64,000 nucleotides of DNA. Origin: Holothuria scabra. Lineage: Eukaryota > Echinodermata > Holothuroidea > Aspidochirotida > Holothuriidae. Of this stretch, positions 22,481 to 33,912 are shown in pieces. Position 1 is the first letter of the stretch. Every line of letters begins with the position of its first letter. Position numbers and translations under genes: made by a program. Where the stretch lies: assembly GCA_037179385.1 (NCBI GenBank), contig CM074180.1:31353455-31417454 (forward strand), written 5' to 3'. The notes beneath the pieces are model-generated. The model was not told the DNA's origin, made no database searches, and saw nothing but the letters and a program-made list of their open reading frames with translations.

Positions 22481-22699
22481 CAGATTAAATGAACCACTAC
22501 CATTGGATGAAATGGTAAAGAAATTTATCTTTGGAAAATGAGCTGGTAAGGGCATTCTACAAACTATTTGACTACCTTGCGACATAAGATTATGATGAGT
22601 GTAAATTCGAGGTAGTACTTCCATGATTCGAGCAACTTCATTAAAAGGCGAAAATCTCTTCTGAACTTCAAGGGAGGATGGCAATGCGTCAAATACCGG
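22481..22699 (-). CDS. Candidate internal coding exon, family unknown
   Basis: 219 bases open in one minus-strand frame between a possible acceptor (GGCTGGGTAG at 22700) and a donor (AATCTG|GTAATT at 22480), phase 0 at both ends. The 73 residues look like protein, for example EVQKRFSPFNEVARIMEVLP and IVCRMPLPAHFPKINFF, with balanced composition. The acceptor has a poor pyrimidine tract and I find no partner exons. It could be a relic of a retroposed or decayed gene. Confidence 0.3.
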
Positions 22700-23285
22700 C
22701 TACCCAGCCTTTACAAATTTCATAGAACTTTACAAGGATCCCATGTGTTTGAGCAGCCTGATTAGCTGGAACAAAAATTAAAATCAACGTATAGCCCAAT
22801 TCCCCGTTGTCAGCATCAACAGCTATACAAGGGCGTCATTTCTTACGTGTCACATAATAATTAATACCGTATACTTGAAAATTGTTAGATGCATTTTGTG
22901 TTTCTCCGACATGATTGTTTTTGATCGCTGTCCCCATATACCAGGGGTGTGCATGTGCGTCTTGACACATTGGTCGGGGGAAGGAGGTGAGTGGTAGCCA
23001 CTCAATGCATACCTCTATCTGCTCCACTGGGGCCACCCAGATGGCCATAGCAACATGATTTGGTCCAAAAATTGGACACCCCTGCTCTATACCATAATGA
23101 ACCACCGTTGGAAACTGAGACAAGACTAACGTGCCTACTGTTCACAGCCACAACGATACATTGCACACATGGGCTGGAGTGCGACTGTGTGCACAGTTCA
23201 TCCGGTAACGCTCATAACGTGATGACTTAGGCCCACTGGCCGATAGTTCTACTATTCCCCTTTATTCAAATCTTGTTGATGTGGC
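22700..23285. other. Repeat-like sequence, no gene
   Basis: 22910-23110 contains an AC/GT-mixed block with GCCACTCAATGCATACCTC and GGCCACCCAGATGGCCATAG in the style of a dispersed repeat, but no second copy is in this window. The antisense frame 22836-23123 is unsupported. Confidence 0.35.
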
Positions 23286-23305
23286 CAGGGAGTTGCAGCT
23301 CCCTG
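23286..23305. repeat. Fold-back palindrome CAGGGAG..CTCCCTG
   Basis: CAGGGAG and CTCCCTG flank TTGCAG. The ends match the terminal 7 bases of the fold-back family at 2775, 44948 and 46783. Confidence 0.4.
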
Positions 23306-24420
23306 TCGTGGCGAAGGCAAGGCGGCAGGAACAGTGGCGGAGCTGCCATATGGTCAGGGGGGGGGGCGGTCGCCCCCCCCCCTGACGGACCAAAATCGTC
23401 TGTCGGCGCCCTTTTGGGGTTTTCAACACACTTTTACTCTTGCACCATTTTTGGCAAAAGACAAAATTTAATAGCGTTGTTTTAAGGCCCAGATAACAAA
23501 ATGCTCAAACAGCCACCGATAAATGTACTAACTGCATTTCATTCTGATGAAAAGTGTAATCTTCTGTAACATAGAGTTAGGTTTTGCCGCAAACGTATCT
23601 TCATCCTTTATACGCACTAATGAATGTTGTCGCTGTGCTAAGTTCATTGCTTCCACACCAAGCGTGATTATAAGCTTACAAAATACACAGACTGACATTA
23701 AATAAACCCTCCCGGCCGGTAAAAGATGTTGCAAAGGGCGCAGCAATAATTGTAGCGCAAATAGCCCTCTTGTTGTCGGGGATAAATGTCAACATAGACA
23801 ATAAAAAGACGTTTTTCAAGATCATTTGAAGAGAACATTCAGGTTAAAATAAAATAGAACTGTTAAAATAGTGGTAATGATTTAAGAGTTGTAATGAGTA
23901 ATTTTCATTTTGCTTTCCTTCAAGTGACCATTATCATAATAAATGGCTATTTCTGACACTGCACAATAATTCTATGAAAATGCTTATTTCTGTACTTCCG
24001 AGGTCTAAAATGCCAGAACATTGCATCAAAAAAGCTTAAGTTTAGGAGACTTTTATTTGTTATGAATTTGGTATCTAGAAAGCCAAGCAGACCTCTTGTA
24101 TTGGCTATTTCTTTTGATGTACTTAATAAATGGCTATTTCAGAGTGGTCGCATGATATAAATTACCTCATTTAATTTTTCTTCGTGTACTTCGTGTACTT
24201 ATCTTGATTTCCAGGTGCCAAAAATGTACACCTAACGGTGATTAATTTCCATAACTTTTTCCCTCAGTAGGATAGCTTGTTATTTTGCTCTAGCAGGTTT
24301 AATCTTTACCTTCAAAGAGTGGCCCATTATTACATTAAAATCTTAAATCGAGACCTGACAATAACACACAAAATATAATGACTTCCTTCATACTAGAATA
24401 TGGAAGAGAGGATAGAAACA
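23306..24420. other. Repeat end and AT-rich sequence, no gene
   Basis: At 23330-23420 ACAGTGGCGGAGCTGCC leads into G and C runs (GGGGGGGGCGG, GCCCCCCCCCC), a typical terminus of a repeat with a CAGTGGCG start. After 23500 the sequence is AT-rich with no structure I can name. Confidence 0.4.
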
Positions 24421-24915
24421 TGCGCGTCCGCAGGTAGGGGAAAGGGGGGGACTTTCCCTCCCCTGGAAAATAAATAAAAAACCTGAAAAAACGAAGAAAA
24501 CATAAAGAAAAAGACGAAGAAAAATTAACATCAATATTTCTTAACAGTTCACTCAGTGTTTTCCCTATTTATATGCGGTAAATAGGCTTTGGAAATGTCA
24601 TTTCCATCGATCTGAGCTGCATTTTGGGCCAAAATTTTCTTGCGCTCCGCGCCAACTCATGGTGGCGCGGAGCTTTCCCCCTACAAGGATTTAGTCCCCC
24701 TCTCCCCGAATTTTCTTCAGCGGAAGCCCATGGATAGAAATTTTAACATGTTTAAAACGTCAAAGTAGTCTTCTACCAGGTGAAAATCAAAATAATGGAA
24801 AATCTGAAAAGCCGTGGCTTCGATCGTGTGGAGGATCAGGGTATTTACTCCTTCCAAGCGCCCCTGCAGACCATTTTCGCCCCCTCTGACCGAAACCCCT
24901 AGCTCCGTCACTGGG
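24421..24915 (-). repeat. GCGC-hairpin related repeat ending in GTCACTG
   Basis: AAAATTTTCTTGCGCTCCGC at about 24638 carries the hairpin-family module. The right end, CCCCTAGCTCCGTCACTG at 24894-24914, is the reverse of a CAGTGACGGAG start. A G run at 24440-24450 and CCCC-rich sequence near 24700 fit the same family. Confidence 0.5.
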
Positions 24916-25835
24916 CAGGCAAGAAAGTAGATAGCCTATTCACCCGGGCACAATATCATACGAGGTTCGTGTATTTGGATTTGTGTTCACGGCGAAGGAA
25001 AGGATGAGCCTGAAATAGCCCCTTGAATACTCTCGTAGATAAGCATTATGCTTATTTTAGTGTATTTGTTATTGTTGATGTGACGAAAGGGGGGGGGGGT
25101 TAGGCCGTAAAAGCCCCCCATTGGATCTGCGCCTGCTCAATGCACCGCCGTATGTCTCTGTTCTGGGACCGAATGTCAAGAAAGTGTTGAGAATAACTTT
25201 CATGACGCACTGTATGCAAAACTTAGGCATCGAGACTGAAATCCTGGTAGGGTAATACTCCCATACTGCAATATATAGTATGATAGTTTATCGCAGCAAA
25301 TTTGCTATACAAGCACATTAAATTATATCCGGGTTGTCAAATTAACAATTTCAAATGGTAAATTGTCATGACTAGCCTGAGAAATGAAGTGATAGAATCA
25401 CTCTAGCATGCAATATAAAATAAATTGTTTCATTTATGAACTTAGCCTGCGTGGTTGATGTCTGGTTAGCAAAGCGATCGTTTCACTATTTTGTCTTTCC
25501 CAATAAGCCAAACCAAAAAACAAAGACCAGGACCGTAATAATTTCTCCTAGTTGACTGTGTCGCAAGGGGGTGTATTGTAATCTTTGTCGTATCGAGAGG
25601 CCAGAGAAATACTCGGCGAAGTTCTCAACGCAGTAAAAAAAAAATAGAAAATTATTTTACTATAAAAATTTGGATGAACGAACGGACGGACTTAGGAATT
25701 TGCTGAAGCAAGCCTGGTCTGAGTTATTACGTAAAGAACAAAGAACTTAATATTAGTAAACAGACTTAATTCGAAAACACCATTCACTTAGGTAGAAGTA
25801 CAGGTGTAAATACCCGCAGGGATGTTGATTTGATA
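24916..25835. other. No gene recognised
   Basis: A G run at 25089-25099 is followed by GCCCCCCATTGGATC, another repeat terminus. The rest is AT-rich, including an A run near 25636. Confidence 0.35.
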
Positions 25836-26049
25836 TAGACTTCATGCAATATTGACGACACACTGACGTCATCCTAACGTGGCAAAACGCATACATGTAA
25901 GAATTCGCCCTGCACGTGTAGCAGACTATGCGCGTGTTCGACTGATTGACAAATCAGCTGTCTACATTTGCCGTTGTTGGTTTTTTTTTGCCCCGGGCCC
26001 CCAAGGGAGTGCGTATTTTTCCCCTGTGACATCATATGTATAAGGTTTA
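25836..26049. mobile_element. TA-type ~220-bp MITE, older copy
   Basis: The left end is TAGACTTCATGCA and the right end is TATAAGGTTTA, decayed from TAGACCTTGTGCA and its complement. The body matches the intact copies (GAATTCGCCCTGCACGTGTA, GACAAATCAGCTGTC, TGACATCATA). Confidence 0.7.
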
Positions 26050-26216
26050 TTGAAAGACTGGGGGACATCCGGCAACAACAATTTGTCTCTATGCAGACGA
26101 GGAATCTAAAAGTAGGGGACACAAAAATGGTGCCAAAAGTTTTAATATTTGGGGTTCTTTAAAAACTCAAAACTACATTTTAATGGTTGCGTTGAGAAAA
26201 TGTAAGTCACACAATC

Positions 26217-26345
26217 AGTGTTCTCCACTAGCCGTTTTGTCCGGGCGCTGCGCTCGCACAAAATCTGAGAAAGGCGCGATAGCGCCCTTACAAAAAGTTA
26301 CCGCCCGAACAAAAAACGCTGCCGCCCGAACAAAAATATGGATGT
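26217..26345 (+). repeat. Repeat with CAGTGTTCTCCAC end
   Basis: CAGTGTTCTCCACTAGCCG begins a GC-rich segment (GGGCGCTGCGCTCGC, GGCGCGATAGCGCC) with CCGCCCGAACAAAAA repeated at about 26300 and 26320. The same end occurs in reverse at 32566-32583 (GTGGAGAACACTG). CAGTG-type ends suggest a hAT relative; no duplication was located. Confidence 0.45.
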
Positions 26346-26539
26346 GGTTATTTTGGATATGCAGTGATATTTGATAGTCAGTGTGTTTCACACAGACAAC
26401 AAATTAGCGGCCAACATTCCAGTGAATCAGACTGTAACTAGAAAGCCAACAGGCTTAGTGATTCCTTGCCGTATGATATATCATAGCAAACATGGAAACA
26501 AACATGACATGCATGAGATCCCACACAATTATCCTACTT

Positions 26540-26810
26540 AATTGAGATATAATACTAGTAAGGTCAAAACTTTTTGACCTCATGTGACCCAAAATGACCT
26601 TTCAACCCCTTAAAAACAATAGTGATCACCTTATTAACACGTCCATCAACATGAGTAATTCAAAATTAAGCTTAGTACAGAATGAGTATGGAAGTACTAC
26701 CACCATGGTATGAGATCCCTCACAGTTATCCCCCTAAAAATATTGTCTACAAAGTTTGATCTAACTGTCACCTCAAACCTTTGATCTCCACACACAAGAG
26801 GAATTTCTCA
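26540..26810 (+). repeat. Degraded units of the 145-bp dispersed repeat
   Basis: TGACCCAAAATGACCTTTCA, TTAAAAACAATAGTGATCA and TATGAGATCCCTCACAGTTA have direct counterparts in the array at 29495-30105, so about two units are present here in decayed form. Confidence 0.6.
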
Positions 26811-27016
26811 CACAGCTTTAATATTCCAGAAAACTGTCTCATTACTTGATAAAGCGGTATTTTGAAACCATTTTTATCAAAAGTTTGGTCAATGGGGACA
26901 GCTCTCCATTCTGAAGTCTCTATGTTCCGATGCCTCTATGTTTCGAAAAGTCTGCATTGAGGTTAGTGTTTAAACAAGCCCTCATCGACACACTCTCCCA
27001 CAAGCATTGGATCAAA

Positions 27017-27396
27017 TACTGTGTTCTCACATACCCCGCGCTCGAGGTAACACTGTATTACCTCACGCTCGAGTAACGTGGGAACGTGGTAAACGCGGGG
27101 TCGGTGTTTAAATTTCGATCCACCTCAAATCGCAGGGTTAAGCAGTTTTAAACATCGTGTTTGTTTTAATCAAGCAAGGTCACAGGTATTTATCGCACTG
27201 ATGACAGGTATTTTCTTACATTTTGCTGTAATCGGTGTGTGAAATATTTGGCCTCGTTACTATGGTAACACTATCCAATCAACGAAACACTGGGTACGTG
27301 AGAACACAGACTGGAAAACACGGGGTTAGCCTGTGGTTTTGTCTGATTGTAAACACGAGTTAACACTGGGTGTTGCAGGGTATGTGAGACCAAGCC
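27017..27396. mobile_element. Putative MITE with CTCACATACCCC ends
   Basis: CTGTGTTCTCACATACCCC (27019) has its reverse complement as GGGTACGTGAGAACACAG (27289-27309) and again, less well, as GGGTATGTGAGAC (27378-27390). An internal direct repeat, ACGCTCGAG / GCGCTCGAG, is present. The two possible right ends suggest an element of about 290 or 380 bp. The target duplication is unclear. Confidence 0.45.
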
Positions 27397-27399
27397 TAA

Positions 27400-29490
27400 A
27401 GAAACATCTGTGTAACCTTGGCTATTACTGACGGCAATTTTTGCTTTATGGGGGAAATGCCCCACCCATTGTCTATGGTATCCTTTGCAAATTAACAAAA
27501 GCAGATATCCCTATTAATCCATAATTTAACAAGACTTTTAATTCGCCTTTTGTCTACTTATACTGTAGGTACAGCATAACATACAGTACAAGTTTTCCTT
27601 GTTTGATACACAGTATACAACATTATGCTTGCTATTATTACCTGAATTACTTTTAAATGACAGCAGCAATGCAAAATAAAATCTTAATACTTTTGAAAAG
27701 TGTCATAAAGGGTAATCTTGAAGCAATGGTTCTATGCGTTAAGCTTTATGGTACACTTTTTTTTTGAGGGGGGGGGGAGGATAGTGACATGGATAAAAAT
27801 GAAATGTGAGACAAGAATTCCCACTCGATGCTGATATTTGACATAACTATATAATCCTTCACACAGGGGTTACTTTTTTGGTGCGGTTATCCAGATATAA
27901 GCAGAGATGAGGCAAGTAGTATGCTGATACATTTTATGCTATCAAAAATTTAAAACAAATTCTAGAATACAACTAAGTGACAAATAATCACTGTAGAGCA
28001 TATTGAAACTGTAAAGCAGAAACACCAATCTAGACAGACACCGATGTTTAAAGTTTTGTTCAACAAAATTCCTTATACAAACACACTATTTGTTCAATTC
28101 CACCAGCTTCTATGTAAAGGACATTAATTTCTGAAGGGTGTCAATCTACAGTATTTCTAAGATGACTTTCAGTTTAGAAACTTGATCAGTGTACATGAAC
28201 TTCTCCATCTCCAGACAATGGCTAGGCAAACAACTTTTATTTGTGGTCAGATGAGACAAGATAATGTGGACAGTTATTTTATGCTGGATTTAGCAGAGGT
28301 GTGACTTTCATGGAGGTCTGACATTTTGACCACAAATAGAGTACTTAATGCCTGCAGGGAATGGCAGGAAATAGGAGTATATACAAACAATGGGCTGTCA
28401 TGGTTATGTACTGAGATAAAAATAAGCTTTCTTCAGAGGGTTTATAAGAGTCAATTAACACCACTTATACAGTAAAAAGCTTAAGTCAATTGAGCTATAT
28501 GTTTGTATGAGGTAATCCTTCAGGACACTGTGGGGATAACTGGCAGTCAACTGTGAAAAATTGGGCGAGATAACTGTGACCAAATGGCAAAGAATGGGTC
28601 AGTCACAATTTGATTCACTCTATTAGGCAATGACAGTTCATGTGCGCTGAAGGGTATTTGATACCAAATGATCAGTGTAAATTAGGTTCTTTTTTGTAAA
28701 ACTAATTAACTGTGGTATATCTAATTAATCAATTCCCAGTTCTAATTAATGCATGCCTGCATGCACATGTCCTCATGAGGACAGTAGGCACAAGGTTTGT
28801 CAAATATTAGCACTTTTTGCCACTAAATTGAATGTTTTCTTCAGGTTTTCTTTAAGGTTATTGAAAAAGCAATGTAGGTATGTTATAAAAAAGATTCTTG
28901 TGCATCACACAGAGTACTCTCTGTTCAAAGTTTACACTTACGAAGTTCCATATCAGTCATCTACTTAGTGTGCACAGAAGCATCTTCTAATATTTTCAGA
29001 CTATGTCCCTAAATGACCCTTATACAGACTGTTTAAACTCACATGTTCCACATCAGTTTCATGAAAATCTATTTACTTGTGGCTGCAAAATCAGCATACC
29101 CATGAGCATTGAAGCATGTATGCCAGCCTGATGAACAGATTTTGCCTTTTAAGATTTTATATTTTGCTCTGCCCACTTTTTCATGTATTAATACTTGGAA
29201 CTTAATGTAATAACAGGGCACAATTTCATGCCAGATCCAACATACTGTACAGTAACTACCATGTGATGTGCCTTTTTGTGCACCTTAGACCTTCTTCCTA
29301 TGAGTTTGCTTCAGTTCTTTACAAATGCATTTTCAAAATTACCTCACTAAAGAATTTACATAGTGAAGTTAATAAACTGTTCCAAAAAAATTATATACCC
29401 TATGCCTATTACATTACACATGCCAAATTATTCTTACCCTTTCACCCTAACCGCTCATGGATATTAACTTCAACAGTTATATACTCTTTT
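27400..29490. other. No gene recognised
   Basis: Two kilobases of fairly even AT-rich sequence with one T/G run at 27757-27778. It has the texture of an intron or 3' UTR, but I cannot attach it to a gene. A hexanucleotide AATAAAA lies at about 27677 on the plus strand. Confidence 0.35.
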
Positions 29491-29494
29491 GAGA

Positions 29495-30105
29495 TATAGT
29501 GTTTGCAAGGTTTAGATGTTTTGAACTCTGATGACCCCAAATGACCTTTGACATCCAATAAAAACAATAGGGGTCATCTACTCAATATGGACAATCCACG
29601 TAGTAAATATGAGATTCCTGGCAGTTACCTTTCTTGACATATGGTGTTTACAAGTTTTTGAGCTTTTCATCTCTGATGACCCCAAATAACCTTTGACCTC
29701 CACCAAAAATATTAGTGATCATCTACTTAATATGGGCAATCCACCTGCTATGTATGAGATCCCTCACATTTACCCTTGTTGAGATACAGTGTTTACAAGG
29801 TTTTGGCCTTTTTCCTTCTGGTGACCCCAAACGACCTTTGACCTCCATCAAAAACAATAGGGACCATGTACTCAATATGGACAATCAGCAAGGTAAGTAT
29901 GAGATTGCTCACATTTTTCCTTCTGGAGATATCGTGTTTACAAGCAATTTCCAAGGTATTTACATTTTGACCTCTGGTGACCCCAAATGACATTTGACCT
30001 CTACCAAAAAAAATAGGGACCATCTACTCAATGTGGACAATCTACATGCCAAGTTTGAGATCCCTGGGGGTTACCGTTCTTGAGATATCGTGTTTACAAG
30101 CAGGC
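29495..30105 (+). repeat. 145-bp tandem repeat, four units
   Basis: The marker GACCCCAAATGACCTTTGAC recurs at 29533, 29678, 29823 and 29979 (spacings 145, 145 and 156). Each unit also has AACAATAGGG, CTCAATATGGACAATC, TATGAGATCCCTC and a GAGATATCGTGTTTACAAG-like segment. The array ends in a CA tract and a hairpin, a layout common in marine invertebrate repeats. Open frames across it are by-products. Confidence 0.85.
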
Positions 30106-30107
30106 GT

Positions 30108-30142
30108 CACACACACACATACACACACACATACACACACAC
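30108..30142 (+). repeat. CA microsatellite
   Basis: CACACACACACATACACACA and further CA units with two CATA interruptions, directly after the 145-bp array. Confidence 0.9.
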
Positions 30143-30157
30143 GACATCACCATCGCA

Positions 30158-30192
30158 TAGATTCCTTGCCTGTCTTCGGCAAGGAATCAAAA
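30158..30192 (+). repeat. Terminal hairpin of the 145-bp repeat
   Basis: GATTCCTTGCC and GGCAAGGAATC form a perfect 11-bp stem with a 7-base loop, followed by AAAAAT. The position at the end of the array suggests it is the element's 3' terminus. Confidence 0.7.
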
Positions 30193-31830
30193 ATACATCG
30201 GAAATATCGCGTCACTGGTGAGTCTGGTTCAACGATACAGTCAATGGAGTACAGTATGTGTTCAGACAAGCGGCCTGTATACGGATACAGGCAGGCCAGT
30301 CGGCGCTAACTTGTGCCTTAGCGGGCAGCGCTGGGTAGGCAATCTCAATGCATTACACTGTCCATGTTCGCGGTCGGGGCGAACGAGAGTGCATAGCCAT
30401 TTTGTGACCGAACTACGATGACTCTTAATTTTTATTTGAATGTCATAAAATTAAGGAGCCCGCATATATTCCTCATTATAATGTGTCAGTTAAATGAATT
30501 ACCATTTGCATGTTTTGATTTTCATGAAATCTGAGCGTGTGTTGAGACTCAACGCCACTACAAAAAAAATATATTCCAGCCGTAACTTTTCCAGAAAATA
30601 TGATCTTAAATTACGTTAAAACTTCCAGTGTTCCGAGCTCGCTATTTGGATTTGAAAACCACAAGTCTTTACGTGAACGTGAAAACAGTGAAATGTGTTC
30701 GTCAGTACTTTGCAAACGAAATTGAGCTGGCAAGACTGCTGCGTAAGGCACCTGCAAAGCGTCTCTGTGGCTGAGACCACCTCTTTTTCATTCATCAGAT
30801 TTGCAGTAGCAATTAAGAGGACGAAAAAGGTTCGTCAACTACGCTGGTTAATCCGTAAGAACACACTAGTACAGAGACACAAGAGGCTAGGCTCGATTAT
30901 TGTCTTATGGTCACTTGTTAGGATAGCGTACAAGAGAAAGGCAAGGGACTGAAGAAAAAAATACCTTATCGTAAATTTACTCAAGCATGATGTAATAAAA
31001 TGTTACAGAGGTCTTATTACACTCGTTTTACACATCCGTCGTTGCTATTTTAATGAAATGAGTGTAAAGTTGACAAGTTTTGATACCCTTGAATTTATGA
31101 ACGATGTCAGAAAGTGTAGCCAACACATTTGACACTACAGTTAGTCTACATAACATAACGTCATTACTGCAAGTTAAAGTAGAGATAATTTTGAAAGTTT
31201 TTGAGCTCTACTTCGTTAGAATTTTGAAAATGCAGTTTAGCAATTTGAAAGCCTACGATGGGCGTACAAATTCAAAAATTACTCACTTAGAGTTGCATCT
31301 TTCGTTTGATCCTGCACAGTGATAGAGGGGGTGGCTTTTGGGGGCAGATTCTTTTCAGGAGCACACTGTTGTTATTTTTTTCTTGTCACCTTTTTGTAAC
31401 ATAAATGCCTACCGCAAAAGTTTCTTTTTTTTTGGAAGAGTAATTACAATGAAAAGATACCATGAACTACTATCATAAGGGAAGTGAAGTACTTCTAGGG
31501 AGAGGGTAGGGAGGGGGCTGGATGAGTTTGGCTGGGCGAAGAGGTGGAAGTGCATATGCTATACCCCTCTAGAGTATGAGTCAGTTTATGATTGAGAGTG
31601 GTAATAGTAGCTAGACTGGCCAACTTGGACTAGCCTGAAGATGAGTTTCTCACCAATGTGACTTTTATAGGCATGGCAAAAAAAAAAAAAAAAATCGTTA
31701 ATACCAGAGATTTGACAAGGGAAATTAAAAACCCCCAAACCCCCATCATGATTACGGATGGTGTCAGTCTGGATCCTGCAGCTTTAATAGCCTACTTGGA
31801 CTGATTTGAAGATGTGATTGCATTACGTAA
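30193..31830. other. No gene recognised
   Basis: 30290-30420 is comparatively GC-rich with CpG (GCGGGCAGCGCTGGG, CGCGGTCGGGGCGAACG) and could be a promoter fragment. Short plus-strand frames at 30695-30952 and 31104-31322 lack splice context. Poly-A lies at 31678-31694. Confidence 0.35.
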
Positions 31831-31839
31831 CACTAACGG

Positions 31840-32380
31840 CTCATTTTCATTAATCCAAGAGTTTTAATAAGGAAAAAAATAAAAGGGGAACAAGGGGGAG
31901 GGGTAAAAAGGAAGAAGATGATAGCTGCATTCCATCCCCACATCGGGGATGTTATGGTTTTGTCCTCACCGCTGTCTCCGTCGCTGCCGGATTCTTTTTG
32001 TGTTAGCGTTCTCATTCTCCGCCATATTGACCAATTGACTTGAAACTTTGCAGATGTATTCGCCCTATGGAAATCTCGGATGGGTTCCACTTTAGGCATG
32101 GCCACACCCCTGGGGACAGCTAATTAGCATAATTTGTTCTAATTTTTCAAGTTTGTCTGATTTGAACGAAACTCGGTGTGTGGGGACAACATGTGGTTCC
32201 CCAAGAAATGGCACTAATTTAAAGGTCATCCGAAGTCAAATTGGCGGCCATTTTGATTTTTTTTTTACTTTTTTATTGCAGATCCATGCGTTTCAGAAAA
32301 TGGCCATCGTTTTGAGACCAAGTTTTAGTTTTGCCCCATATCTTTGTTTCTGCCTTCTATTGAAAGATGAGGAATAAAGT
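31840..32380. repeat. Dispersed repeat with GGCGGCCATTTTG
   Basis: AATTAGCATAATTTGTTCT, GAACGAAACTCGGTGTGTGG and AAATTGGCGGCCATTTTGAT are in the style of a dispersed invertebrate repeat. No second copy occurs in the window, so this rests on texture. The minus-strand open frame at 31833-32105 falls in it. Confidence 0.35.
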
Positions 32381-32439
32381 CAAAACATTTCTTAAAAAAG
32401 TAGATTTTTTTTATTTATTTTCACTTCAAATCATGCTCC

Positions 32440-32583
32440 AAAGATAGCACCATATTGCATCTAGCCACCCCTCTGGAAGCAAAAATTTTCCAAACGGGAG
32501 GGGGACACCCCTCCCCTTAGACCCCTCCCCCAGGACGGCGATAACACCCGCACAAAAAATGACCTGTGGAGAACACTGCACAA
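32440..32583 (-). repeat. Repeat with CAGTGTTCTCCAC end, reverse copy
   Basis: In reverse it reads CAGTGTTCTCCACAGGTCA, then a GC-rich part with GGGGGAGGGGTCTAAGG. The terminus matches 26217. It continues to about 32440 where GGTGGCTAG lies. Confidence 0.5.
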
Positions 32584-32939
32584 TAATGTTTGGGGAGCAC
32601 GGCCCCACCTTAATTAAAGTGCCAGATATACGGTACAAATGGTCGGAATTGCTAGAAGATTGAATAAATTTTGATGGTTTGCAAAAGATTTGTGAAAATT
32701 TGCATAGTTTGAAAACTATTTGAGATAAACAAGATCAAAACAGCCGGAACAATGACTCGGTCGAAATCACACTTTATCATGCAAGGATATGTACTTAATC
32801 TACGGTACTTTAGGAGAAAATTGGAAACTTGATGGGACACGCTTACTATATTTCCCCTGTACCGGTACCACTGAGGAATTGAATATAAATTGTGGTTACT
32901 GCAAGCAAAACGTGACAAAATTTGTGTTTCGATTGTTGT

Positions 32940-33049
32940 TCAACCCCTGATGGTTGAACAATTTCCCAGAGCGCTTGAGAAGATATCGAAAGACAAAACA
33001 TATAGAATTGGAGCGGAGCGTGACGAAAGTTTTGGTAATTTGGGAAAGA
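32940..33049 (-). CDS. Candidate terminal exon of the 33-kb gene
   Basis: After TTTTTCTGTCAAAG the frame set by the phase-1 donor at 33224 stays open for 35 codons (LPKLSSRSAPILYVLSF and so on) to TGA. The segment overlaps a small palindrome (TTGTTCAACC / GGTTGAACAA), and both other strands are also open, so the exon is uncertain. Confidence 0.25.
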
Positions 33050-33224
33050 CTTTGACAGAAAAACAATCAAAACATACATTCAATTTCGTCAAATGAGCGG
33101 GTACAAATGTGTAAGCGTTCTCTACGCACGAGTAGGCCTATTCAAAACATACAGCCGAAGTATAAGAATAACAAAGAAAAAATTACAAGAATAAGCAAGA
33201 TGTAATGTTAGCATAACAAAGTAC

Positions 33225-33429
33225 CTATAATCAACTTCCGCAGAATTTCATGTTTTATATAGCAGCTGTTCGAAAACATTTGTCGGCTATATAGTGCACC
33301 GCCGAATAAAAACTGACACCCGAAGAGACCTTCTGTTCCGTGAGTTGATGTGGCTATAGACAGTTTTGTATAGTGGAGCTTCCATCCAGCTCCTGGTTCG
33401 AATGAAGTCAGTGATAGCAATGAGCTGAA
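33225..33429 (-). CDS. Candidate exon 2 of the 33-kb gene
   Basis: TTGTTTACAG is a good acceptor and ATAG|GTACTT a plausible donor. In phase 0 the exon encodes 68 residues plus one base, including SFEPGAGWKLHYTKLSIATS and CQFLFGGALYSRQMF. A second AG five bases downstream (TTCAG) would also join in phase 0 to the preceding exon but in another frame, giving ITDFIRTRSWMEAPLYK and a stop after 45 codons. Composition does not decide between them. The family is not recognised. Confidence 0.35.
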
Positions 33430-33858
33430 CTGTAAACAATATCATGGACAAATAAATTTATTATTCTGTTAGTTTACTCGTGTCCTATACTAGTTAGGTA
33501 TGAATGTAAAAATCACGGCACCTACAAATTTGATCAACTGAAATTACTAACCATGTTATGACAGTAAGTGGTCCTATGCTGACAAGTTTATGACACGGCG
33601 GTACAATTCATCAATTCAGCCACAAACCCGATGATCAGTTCTTCCGACGACAGCACGGTTTAACAAAGTGTAGTAATTTCCAAAAATAGCACATATCTGC
33701 CAAATAAAATAAAAGTAAAGAACGCAGAGCCGTACAGAATGTTGTAAAATCAATACTTTCACTAACCTGAAATTCGTACTCAATCCACTATCATATCGGC
33801 AGTGCACTGCGTCCACACCAAAACATACCCAACACAGTACCACAGATGGGCGTCTTAC

Positions 33859-33912
33859 CTCATCACAAGCAAGTGCCCAAGTATACAAAATGTTTAATTC
33901 AGAAGCTGCCAT
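33859..33912 (-). CDS. Candidate first coding exon of the 33-kb gene
   Basis: ATG at 33912 opens MAASELNILYTWALACDE and meets a strong donor, GATGAG|GTAAGA, in phase 0. The downstream exon at 33225-33429 accepts phase 0. The exon is short, so the evidence is mostly the donor and the phase agreement. With 33225-33429 and 32940-33049 the product would be 122 residues. Confidence 0.33.

Noticed and set aside
22609..22625. GAGGTAGTA as a let-7-like seed
   Set aside because: Only nine bases match the mature let-7 start, the following bases differ, and at the 35279 copy the palindrome explains the structure better.
29500..30100. CRISPR-like array of regularly spaced repeats
   Set aside because: The units are 145 bp with similarity throughout and no unique spacers; the genome is eukaryotic.
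30109..30142. CA/TA-rich tract as possible Z-DNA or regulatory element
   Set aside because: It is an ordinary microsatellite attached to the 145-bp repeat family; nothing indicates regulation.
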